Source: Astropecten irregularis (Eukaryota; Echinodermata; Asteroidea; Paxillosida; Astropectinidae). Taken from it: 64,000 nucleotides of DNA. Positions 11,001 through 23,000 of this stretch are shown piece by piece; the stretch's first letter is position 1; each line of letters opens with the position of its first letter. The position numbers were made by a program, and so were the translations under genes. The notes under the pieces are model-generated. The model ran no database searches. It saw nothing but the letters and a program-made list of their open reading frames with translations, and was not told the DNA's origin. The stretch covers positions 8,184,001-8,248,000 of the forward strand of contig OZ020259.1 in NCBI GenBank assembly GCA_963971285.1, read 5' to 3'.

Positions 11001-14000
11001 GAAGCCTCATAAAAACTATTACCATAGCAACGACTCGTGATTACACCAGCAACTATTCAAAGATATTCTTCGGTAATCAATATTCATATAAATATTATTA
11101 ATGATAACTAACATAATTTCATTGAAATAATCCATCTTGACAAGTAAAGGTCCATGGTTATGAGTAGGAGTTTGACAGATTTGCCGATCATTTACAACGT
11201 GACACTGCAAATTCAAGTTGTATCAAAATTCATGTCACACAATGATGTCTAAAAGTGCTTCTCTAAAAAAACGGGTAAGTGAACCTTCCTTTCAAAGAAA
11301 TCAAATTGAAATATTCCAAAAACATGAAATAGATAAATGCTTAAATGAAAATCGAAAAATTTTCTCTTTCCCTGCTTACCAACATAACAGGTTGTATGTT
11401 ACTACCATTAGGTAACAATTCTTTCAAGTTTGGTCTTCGGTTGTTTATATTTTTTAGTTTTCTTAATTGTTTTATTCTTTCGAAATTCTCATCTAAATCT
11501 ACCAACAAATACACGAGGTTTAAAATATTATTTAAAAGGTTAAAATTACAAATCAGAAAATATCTCATTTTTTTCCTTTGAAACATCAGAGAAAACGTGA
11601 ATCTAAGAAATGTTTGATATTTCTATGAAGCCTCACAAAAACTATTACCATAGCAACGACTCATAATTACACCAGCAACAATCGAACATGTTCTTCAATA
11701 ATCCATATTAATATAATAATATAAATGATAATAAAAAAGAGAAATTTCATTGAAATAATCAATTTTGGCATCTAAAGGTCCATGGTTATCAGTAGGAGTT
11801 TGACAGATTTGCCGATCATTTACAACGTGACACTGTAAATTCAAGTTGCATCAAACCTCATGTCACACAATGATGTCTTAAGGTGCTTCTCTTAAATCGG
11901 GTAAGTGAACCTTCCTTTCAAAGAAATCAAATTGAAATATTCCACAAACATGAAATAAAAATGCTTAAACGAAATCGATAATCTCTTTCCCTGTTTACCA
12001 ACATAACAGGTTGTATGTTACTACCATTAGGTAACAATTCTTTCAAGTTTGGTCTTTGGTTGTTTATATTTGTTGGTTTTCTTAATTGTTTTATTCTTTC
12101 GAAATTCCCATCTATATCTACCAACAAATGCACGAGCTTTAAAATTATTATTCTTTAAAGGTTAACATTACAATGATTACAGGTTGAATCATAATAATTG
12201 TACAATCGCTGCATTGAACCCAGTGTGTATTCCTGTAAAGACCCGAATGAATTCTTGTTTAAAATAAATTTAATTAAATCAAATGTTATTTCCTTTCCTT
12301 TTCAATTAATTTTTTACTTCATTCCTGAAGATGTTCTGAATAAAGAACGTAATATAGAATCCAAAATGGCTTCCCTTAGTCTTTTTGGAGTATGTATATT
12401 ATTTGTCTAGCTTTAATATAGATATTTAGTATACATCGAGCACATATTTAATGTGTATATTTGTTAATGTTTTAACGATTTTTAAACATCACACAATTTT
12501 CTAAGATAATCAACGATTTTATCACTATGATCCTGAAAGCAAATCCGTGCACAGATTTCAAATCAAACAAAATACCATTTAAAAGTTGCACTTATCAAAA
12601 GCAAGGGCAACATTCGATTTTGTTTAACATTTTCATGGTTTTAAGAATGAAAAGGACAGAATCAGTAAGTGTAATTTGTTTCATCATAGCTGAGTAATAT
12701 AGACAATGTTAAATAGCCGCGTACAGAAAATACTAGGTGAAGTCGTTTGCATCTAGTTCTTTAAATCATTCAAAGGAATATAAATGTAACAATGACATGC
12801 CAAAAGTGAGAATGTTTATTATCTGATCATACTGGCTGAATTGTCCAGTAAACATTGCGCAGTGGAATGAGGTTCTTATCCTGATGATCAATGGATGTTA
12901 GCAACTACAGCTCCTTGGTATGTGATGAAAACTAAGCCATTCTACCAAGTAGTATTTTAATCTTTAAATAACCACAAGTGAAACTGAAATAATTTAAAGT
13001 CATTGAACAAAAATTGACTGGAGCGGGATTCAAACAGGCGACCTCCCTAATACCATACAGGCGCTTTACCAACTGAGGTATCCATCCCTATGCTGCGCGT
13101 ATCGCTGTAACTGATCCTTGTGATATTGCGATATAGGGATATAGACTTCTGACTGCTAGATAGCTCAGTTGGTACAGCGCCTGTATGGTATTCATGAGGT
13201 TGTCGGTTGGAATCCCGCTTCAGTCATTGTTTCTTTATTTACTTTTCAATAAAGATACACCATTAAGTTACTTCTACCACTGCGGTGTTTAGGATATTTT
13301 CATTAAGGTTGTCATATCATCCGTGTTTATACGTTTTATAAGGTTGATTTTGATTTACATCAGGCTACATTAAATAACAGTGCCAATGCCAGGGTGTATC
13401 CCGTGTGTCTTTTGATGAATGAGAATCAAACTAATAGCACGGGGCATAGAAACGCCACTCTGTATCACTACTTGATGATATCTGAATGCACCCGATATCA
13501 TTCGCGTAGGTTGCATCCTGCATACTCACCACTGGTTCATCACTTCCTTCTTGAAGGATCTGTATCTCATTGCTGGTGAGTATCAGTGAGATGCGACGAC
13601 CGTCTTGCACAATGGCTGGTCCATGGCTTGTGTCACATGAAGTAGCGTAACATGTAATCTTAGACCCCGAAGAGGACAACTCTTTCACAAAAAAAGAAAG
13701 AAAATCGAAAACGGAGTTAATGCCTCGTCAAAAACGGATTTGTTTTGGTTTAAAACATTTTCACAGAACAGAAGAAATAGAAAAATGTCCGATCTGCAGG
13801 CGTGCTTAAATGTTGTTTATTTAACAAACGGGTAAGGATGAAAGAGAGCTGTTACAGGACACAATCCATAATCCTCGTGATTTGTTTATTGTTTCCTGGA
13901 GGGATTTTTTGGGTCAGTGAAAAATCTCTGCAAGCAAATATATTCGACCTCCGCCATTCTTTAACTGATTCATACCGGTTAAACATTGTGCATAACTTTC

Positions 14001-17000
14001 AGGCAGAGTGCTTCACAGGAACTCATTGTTTGTTTATTGCTGGAAATTATCTTAATCCCATTAAGCCTCCTACTAAAATTATATATTTGACCTGAGTGAA
14101 ATTCATGCAGTTTGCTTGGGAATTGGCTTTTAAACACGCAATGAGAGGGCCTTTATTGGACAATTCCAGGGGATATACTCACCAATTGTGTACGCAGTCA
14201 TGCCAGACAGAGTGTAAGTCATGAGATCTATCGAAAAGGAACCTGCATTATTAACAGTAAACTCCAGTCTCTTAAGAGCTGATGGGAAGAAACCATCTAA
14301 TGCATCAGGATAATACATATAGTCATATGCTTCTGTGATGGTAGTATGACATGCTACATCAGTGGCACCGGTTGATGTCGTTTCTGAAGTAGAGGAAATG
14401 GCACCGGTGGATGTCGATTCTAAAGTAACGTAAACAAACGTTAGAAATTCTGTCACAATGCATGTTTTGACAGAATTCTTTATACTTGGCAAAGCACATA
14501 TCTGTACTTCATGAATATTAATGAGTTTTATTTGCATATCACAAATCTGTAGCACTCCATGATTTAAACCAGTATATCTAACAAGTTACACTGTCCTGTG
14601 CTACAATCTTGCTGTATTTGGTAGCTCTCAGTATGGTTGACAAATGCTTTCCTTTTTTGATCAATTTCTCTCTTTTTCTGCTTCAACAAAACTTGTTGAA
14701 AATTTGGGGTTTTGCAGAAGTTGGGATTCTGAGAAGGATTCTGAGAAGGATTCTGGCACTAATTTATTCATAGATTGGACCAATCATAGATAAGGAGTTT
14801 TAGCCAATCACAGCCAAACACCCCAAACTTTTAACCAATCAGGTGATATGCAACAGTGAAGCATAGGAAGTTTTGGAGGGAAGATGTGTATGTGTGTCAT
14901 TCTGTCACAGCTCATTGAGCAAGCTGGGTATTTTTTGCCCACCACCACCCCTTCGCCTGCCTTAATGCAGGTTTCAGTTAAGATGGCGCTTTTCACAGGA
15001 TGCGAAGACAGCCATCTCCTAATGCATGCATGAATTGATATGTAACATATTTTAAGTTTTTGTTACTTGTAAGTTCACATTGTTACTGTTATTGATGTGT
15101 GTACTTATAATACACTCAGATTTGAAATTTGTAAGGGGCCAGCCATCCCCTTTTTATGTACCAAAAAGGGGGTGTTTGTGCTGTATGTTCCATGGCACAA
15201 CCTTGGCTGTCACCCACACAATTGGATGACCAGATAATCTGGTATTGGCATGATTACTGCTGGCCTGGGAGCCAAATGTGAATTGATGTATGCCTACATG
15301 TACATGGGACCTGGGTGTCCATTGAATGTGTGGTTGATATGTTTGGGGCCTGTTAGCCCTCATGCAGCTGATGCCAGCTTGCCCAAACAATTCGGTATCT
15401 GGCAAATAACTTGAAATAAATGATTTTACGCTGTGGCAAGAAACACAAATATTATGTCTTCAGTTTCATTCATTACTGAGTCTGAGTATAATGTACACAT
15501 TATTTGTAAGATCATAAATGCTAAACGGAATATCCATGTCCATTCGGTGAATTTCCGAAAACCGAAGCCATGCCACGAACAGCTCTGATAACAAAACAAT
15601 ATTGGAAAGATTCTGTCTTTCTTTTCCCCTTTTTTGATTGGGTAATCAGAGAGGTCATGCAGCCAAGTAAGTTTAATCGAACTGCATTGTCCTAAGACAT
15701 GAGGTCAAGTTTGCCCTTACCTTCCTCTTCCTTTGACCCTGGGCATCGATCCTCCCTGGCTGGCATGGCTGATTTCAACCATTGACTCATGTCAAATTCA
15801 TCACCAGAAGCCGACGGTTGCACAGGACCTTTGTACAGAGTCCTCATCTTCTTCCCGGAAACTGACTTAACTGAAAATTCAAACACATGAAGAAGCATTC
15901 AATTTGACATTTCGACATGATTTGCAGGAAAAACAGACTACCATCTGTATCAGCCGCAGAATGCCAATTCAATACAAACTATCGACTGAAGACAAACTTA
16001 TTGGTTTTATTCGCTGTGGAGATGTAGGTGGCAAAGACCAAAGACCAAAGACCAAAGACCAATGACCAAAGACCAAAACAATTGCAAGGAACGCAGGACT
16101 AATCAAGCACACAAAGCCATCTCTACCTTCACAGGCACCAATTTACTCCTGGGAGGAGAGGAGCAGTATATAAGATAAATCGTCTTGCACAAGGACTCAA
16201 TAACCGTTAGCCCACGGCTGGATTCGAACCCACAATATGTAGATGGACCACAGGATCTTGAGAACGACATGCTGGACCACTAGGCCACGGCACACCACAA
16301 ACTAGATGGTTTCTATTTAATAACACCCGGAGACTAAACGTGCCCAGGTGTCACGGCATTACCGCGACATCTGTGGTTGATTACATCAAGTACAAATATT
16401 CATCTTAGATTATGGTAAAGTTGCTAAGTGTGAATTTAAAATAAAATATATTATGTTGATAATGACAATTAGATTAGAGATTAATCTCAGTATTTCTTAA
16501 AATGGGTCCGGGCACGTTGCTTCGAGCGCTAGCGCAACTGTGGCGCCTTTTTCATATGTATACACATTGAACGATCATTTCATTGACTTAAGGCAGATCT
16601 CAGAAAATACAAACTAATGAAGGAGCACTGCAATTATATAAAATGTACTACTGTCTGATTAAGTTCAAATTCGCTATTATGGAATTGATTCAAATTGACA
16701 AAACTCGTTTTTGCTGTGGAATTTTGATATATTTATTCCATAATTCAGTGTTGAGATGTTTCAGTAGCACCTGATATATTTAAACAAATAACACTTAAAG
16801 AGCATTGCTATTAGCTCTTAATGGAGCTCTTTATAGAGAGCGCTGCTCAGTAGCGACCACCATTGGCATTTCGTGTCCGTAATTTTACTCCTTTTTATTG
16901 TTTTCGTGAGTGTTTTTAGTTTGTTTTGTGTCATCAATATATTGTGTAAAGGCCATGGAACAGTTGTGATCCAGTATCTACTGATATTTCTTCTGCTGTC

Positions 17001-20000
17001 TCGATATCTGTTGTGTGTTTCTGCCTACCATGATGCCGATTCGAGTGGTGACACTGTCAGCATTACATACACGAGGTCAGCAATATATAAACTTCAACCA
17101 CGGTCGTCATATAAACCGATGGACTATGAAGACTTTCCACAAGAAATAAAAGCCAACGTTAGGAAAAGAGGAAAACGTGGGGGTTTACGGAAATGTATCA
17201 GAGCTCGACAGATACATCCACCCTTGCCGACCATTCTGCTTGGTAATGTATTAAGATCTCTTACAAACAAGATGGATGAACTTAGTGCGTGCACTCGGTA
17301 CCTCCATGAATACCGTGAAACATGCCTTATGTGTTTTTCTGAAACCTGGCTCAATGAAAACATTCCAAATAGTGCGGTAGACTTGCCAAACTTTAATATT
17401 GTCAGAGGGGATAGATCACTGGACTCTGGAAAATCTAAAGGCGGAGGTGTATGTTTGTACATTAATAATGCCTGGTGTAATAATTGGTCGGTGAAAGAAA
17501 GAACCTGCACCCCTGATTATGAGCTATTAACAGTTGGACTCAGGCCCTATCACCTGCCCAGGGAGTTCAACCAAATTTTTATTATGGGCGTCTACATCCA
17601 ACCAAGAGCGAATGTTAATGCTGCAAGTGAGGCAATTGCTTCCAGAATTCAACGGCTGGAAACTGTTTCTCCTGACTCTGCTAAGTTTGTGTTGGGAGAT
17701 TTCAACCATTGCAGACTCAACCAAGCGTTACCGTCATATCATCAGTTTGTTAACAAACCAACGAGAGGGGACGCAGTCTTAGACTTATTAAGGTTGGAAT
17801 ATGAATTTAGGGCATATGGTTAGTAAGAATAAAAATTGTCAGCTCTATAACTATTACCATTATCAAGTTATGGCCTTGAAAAAATGCACGTTGACACGTG
17901 TTCGCGACTCGGCCGTGGGCGGAGCTAAAAAAGGGGGGGTTTGAGCACATTTCAAATGGCAGTATCTCAAAAACGCAAAGGCGCATGAAGTTTATTTTTG
18001 GTATGTGTTTATTTGGGCTTTATTGGAACATTTAAAAAAAGTTTCAAGTAATTCACATAAGGATATGTTGTTGATTTAAGACGATAAGAATTTACACGTA
18101 AGCCTATGGGTAGAGGTCATATTTGGGGGCGTCTGGCAGGCCTTTTGCAGCAGAAAATTTGTCTGGCATGTGCCATTCTGTACTCTGGGTGATGTACCTC
18201 TTCATTTGAAATTGGTTTCAAGTGGTACCTGCAATGTTTGATCTAGGGTAATTATTTTTGGGCCCCCCTAGGGACGTCTGTCGGGCCCTTTGCAGCAGAA
18301 AATTTGTCTGGCATGGGCCATTCCATACTTTGGGTGTTGTACCTGTTCATTTGAAATTGGTTTCAAGTGGTACCTCGTTCGTTTGATCTCAGGTAAATTT
18401 TGGGGTCTTTAACAGGCCCCCAGGGGACACATGCAGCAGGGGGGTCCCGGCAGACATATATATCTATGTATGATACATTACACCATAAATGTTCATGTGT
18501 TCAGATATTGGTACCTCGTTCGTTTGATCAAAATGCTCTGGGCTGCTGCTCTATAACAACAAACCATGGGTTTCGCGGGAGCTTAGGTCTCTACTCGTTG
18601 ACAGGAGGAATGCATTTGCAGCTGGTCATACAGGAAGGGTGAAAGAAATTCAAAAAGACATCAAACGTCAGATTAAACTGTCTAAAAACGACTACAAGCA
18701 GCGATTGGAGCAGAATTTCCAACGGAACAACTCCCGGGCCGCATGGCAAGCAATGCAGACAATCACTGGATACAGACAAAAAAAAAGTCACTTGAAGGCA
18801 ACGGTGACTTTGCCAATAAACTGAACAATTTCTATTGTCGTTTTGACATACACGACTTCACCCAGGAAAATCATCTTTTGAAAGACACCCTGAAAATTAA
18901 TGCTGAACATGAGACTATTTTGATAAATGAGACTGATGTTAGAAACATGTTCTCAGGCTTGAAAACTAACAAAGCTTCAGGTCCAGATGGTGTCGGTAAC
19001 AATACTTTGAAAATGTGTAGTCATCAACTCTCTGGTATTTTCACAAAAATATTTCAGTTGACATTAGACAGCAGGGTTATTCCACAGATGTGGAAGACCT
19101 CTATGATAGTTCCTGTACCAAAGAGCAGTAAGGTTTCAGCACTGAATGATTACCGCCCAGTAGCTCTGACATCAAGTATAATGAAAAGTCTTGAAAGGCT
19201 TGTCTTGAATTTTCTTCTGAAAGATGCAGGCCCATTTTTGGACAAGTTGCAATTTGCATACCGGGGCAATAGAGGGGTCGATGATGGGGTACTAGTTTAT
19301 CTTCATAAATTGCACAGTCACCTGGACAAACCAAAATCATATGCTCGTTCATTGTTCATAGACTTTTCTAGTGCCTTCAACACGATACAACCACGCATTC
19401 TTATAGAAAAACTTATGCAAATGAATGTGTCTTCGAAAATTGTACGGTGGATTCATAGTTTTCTACTGAACAGGCCACAGTGGGTTAAAATTGGAGTTAC
19501 TAATTCTAAGGTCAAGGTAATCAACACAGGTGCCCCCAAGGGTGTGTTATCTCTCCGCTGTTATTCTCCCTTTATACAAGTGATTGTCTCTTCTCCAGTA
19601 CATACTGTAGTATAATTAAATATGCAGATGACATGGTTATTACAGGCTACTTAAAAGATGACCCACTCTGTTACATTTCGGAGGTTGCAAAGTTTGTGGA
19701 TTGGTGCGATCGTCATTTTTTAACCATTAATGTCAAGAAAACTAAAAAGATGATTGTAGATTTTCGCCGTAATTCAAGCGATCATGAATCTGTTTTTATT
19801 AACGACAATGAAATAGAAAGGGTTAACGAGTACAAGTACCTCGGTACTATGATTGATGACTGTAATGTATTCATCTAAAGGACTTTTGCTAGTCTATGGA
19901 CTCAGTACATTGACTCTATTTACGCCCATATATGGAATTGCTTTTGTGACCCTAATCTGGTACCGTGGGAACGCTACACAGCTAAATTGATACATTGTAA

Positions 20001-23000
20001 TAATTTGGTGTATGCACCAGTGTATTGCCATACACTAGTGGTCTCGTGTTGTTATGCATTAAGTCACTTGTAATGTTGACTGTCAGTTGAAGTACACACA
20101 CAGTACATGTCTCGCTGCTTATGCCAAAATAAACCAGTGTTAACTCGATATGATTTGCGTGCTCTATTAGTTCATAACAAACTGGCGACGAGGATAATAA
20201 ATGGTTATGGCTGCTCTGATTGGAAATATCGAGGAATTTCGAGAAGGGAAGGAGGAATGGCCACAATACATTGAACGGCTGGAACATTATTTTGTCGCGA
20301 ATGACATCACTACCGCAACAAAGAAACAAGCAGTGTTGTTGACTGTGATCGGCGCTCATGCCTACAAACTGCTTCGCAACCTTGTTGCTCCCGCAAAACC
20401 AGGAGACAAATCCTATGATGAACTGGTTCAGTGCATGTCACAGCATCATAACCCGGTGCCTTCGGAAATCGTTCAACGATTCAAGTTCAACAGCCGATCT
20501 CGAGATGAGGGTGAGTCTGTAGCCCAGTATGTGGCATCATTGCGTTCCTTGGCCGAATTTTGTAACTATGGCGATACACTCGACGATATGCTACGTGATC
20601 GCCTAGTATGCGGCGTTCGTAACGACCGCATCCAACGAACCCTTCTCGCTGAGAAAAATCTAACGCTAGAGAGAGCACTGGCATTGGCACTTAGCATGGA
20701 AAGAGCAGCCAAAAATGTGAAAGACCTGCACATGACGCAGAACCAAAGCGAGAAAACATTGAACAAACTTTCGAAAAGTCAGTCAAAGGCTAGACGAAAA
20801 CCCACAGTCAGTGCAAACAGACAGCACGACTCAACCGCAGATAAGATGCAGAAACCTTGCTATCGTTGTGGCAAATCTACACACACTCCTGACCGATGCA
20901 GATTCAGGAATAATACGTGTTTTAACTGTCAGAAACGTGGCCACATTGCAAGCGTTTGTCGAAGTGGGAAAAAGCCACAAGTCAAGCAGATGAATGCTAC
21001 CGCAGACAACATCGTGACAGACAGCGATGGGAGTGAATCAGACCAGGACACACCTGTGTACTCTCTGTTTGGTTGTTCCAGTAATCGGCCGGGTATGAAG
21101 GCAATCAAAGTTACCATGTTGGTTGACAGCAAGGATCTAGTCATGGAAGTTGACACCGGAGCAGCACTTTCACTAGTGTCAGAGAAGACCTTCAAGTCAC
21201 TATGGCCAAAAGCGAATCTTCTGAAATCGGAACTGCAACTCCGCACATACACCGGCGAACGAGTCGAAATCCTGGGAACCTTCAACGTCGAAGTCCAGAA
21301 CAATGCTAAAACATTCGACCTGCCACTGCTTGTCGTCAAAGGCAGTGGTCCGAGCCTTTTTGGCAGGAATTGGCTGCAAGCAATCAGGCTAGACTGGCAG
21401 CAGATCAACATTCTCAATGCGTCCACCAATGTCGATGAAGTACTCAAAGCTCATTCAGCAGTATTTAAAGATGAGCTTGGTACCTTGAGGGGCACCATGG
21501 CCAAAATCTACGTCGACAAAGATGCTCAGCCTCGATTCTGTAAAGCTCGAGTAGTGCCCTACGCTATGCGGAAATTGGTGGAAGACGAACTGGATCGCCT
21601 ACAAGCTGCTGGGATCATTGAACCAGTAGAGTTCTCCGAGTGGGCCGCGCCCATTGTTCCAGTACTCAAGCCCGGCGGATCTTCCGTGAGAATTTGTGGT
21701 GACTATAAACTTACCGTGAACCAAGCCGCCAAGTTGGATAAATATCCAATACCCAGAATCGAAGATCTGTTCGCGTCACTCGCAGGTGGATCCAAATTCA
21801 CCAAGCTCGACCTCTCCCAAGCATATCAGCAGTTGATATTGGATGAGGAGTCACGTGCCTACGTTGTCATCAACACGCATCGCGGTCTTTTCCGCTACAC
21901 CCGTTTGCCTTTCGGTGTTGCCTCTGCACCTGCGATTTTCCAACGGACAATGGAAAACATACTGCAAGGCATACCACACGTGACTGTGTATCTCGACGAT
22001 ATTTTGATCACAGGTCCAGATGATCAATCTCACCTTGCTACCCTCTCCACTGTATTGAAGCGCCTGGAGCAAGCTGGTCTTCGTCTCCAGTTGAGCAAAT
22101 GCAAGTTCATGGCCCCTTCGATCGTGTACTTGGGTCATGCCATCGACGCACAGGGTCTGCACCCGACTACCGACAAAGTCAACGCTATCCGCAATGCACC
22201 AGCACCAACAAATGTGACTGAACTGAGAGCTTACCTAGGTTTGCTTACCTATTATGGCAAGTTCTTGCCGCAGCTCTCGACGACCCTGGCAGCCCTGTAC
22301 CGGCTACTGCGCAAAGACACCAGATGGAGATGGGGTGCTGAGGAACGACACGCTTTCAGTGCTTCGAAGGATCTCCTTCTATCGTCAAACCTCTTGGTAC
22401 ACTTCGACCCCAAGAAGGATGTGATTGTTTCCTGTGATGCATCTCAGTACGGCATAGGAGCAGTTCTCGCTCACAGGATGCCTGACGGTTCGGAGAAACC
22501 AGTCGGATTTGCTTCACGCACATTGGCTCCAGCTGAGAAGAAGTATTCACAAATTGAAAAGGAGGGCCTCGCTTGCGTGTTCGGAGTCACTAAGTTCCAC
22601 AGCTACATCTATGGTCGTCATTTCACGTTAGTGACCGACCATAAGCCCCTCCTGAGCCTCTTCAACGAACAGCGAGCAATACCTTCCCAAGCTTCAGCTC
22701 GGATCCAACGGTGGGCACTTACCTTAGCCATGTATGAGTATACGCTGGTCTTCAAGTCAACCACAGCTCATGGAAATGCAGACGCGCTGAGTCGTCTACC
22801 ATTGCCCACTGCTCCTGCTAAAGTTCCGGATCCTCCCGAGACTGTTCTCCTGATGGAAAGCATCGACGCGTCCCCGATCTCCACATCACACGTTCGCACT
22901 TGGACTCGTCGCGACCCCCTCCTATCGAGAGTACTTCGCTACGTCCAGGAGGGTTGGCCTCGAGAGCTAAAGGGGGAGGAGAATATGAAACCGTATGCAA

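Noticed and set aside
13152-13226. Possible tRNA gene
   Set aside because: Good A- and B-boxes but no standard anticodon arm, and a mirrored copy lies beside it; SINE.
16205-16296. Possible minus-strand tRNA gene
   Set aside because: Followed by a SINE body and heptamer tail; too long and not clover-leaf.
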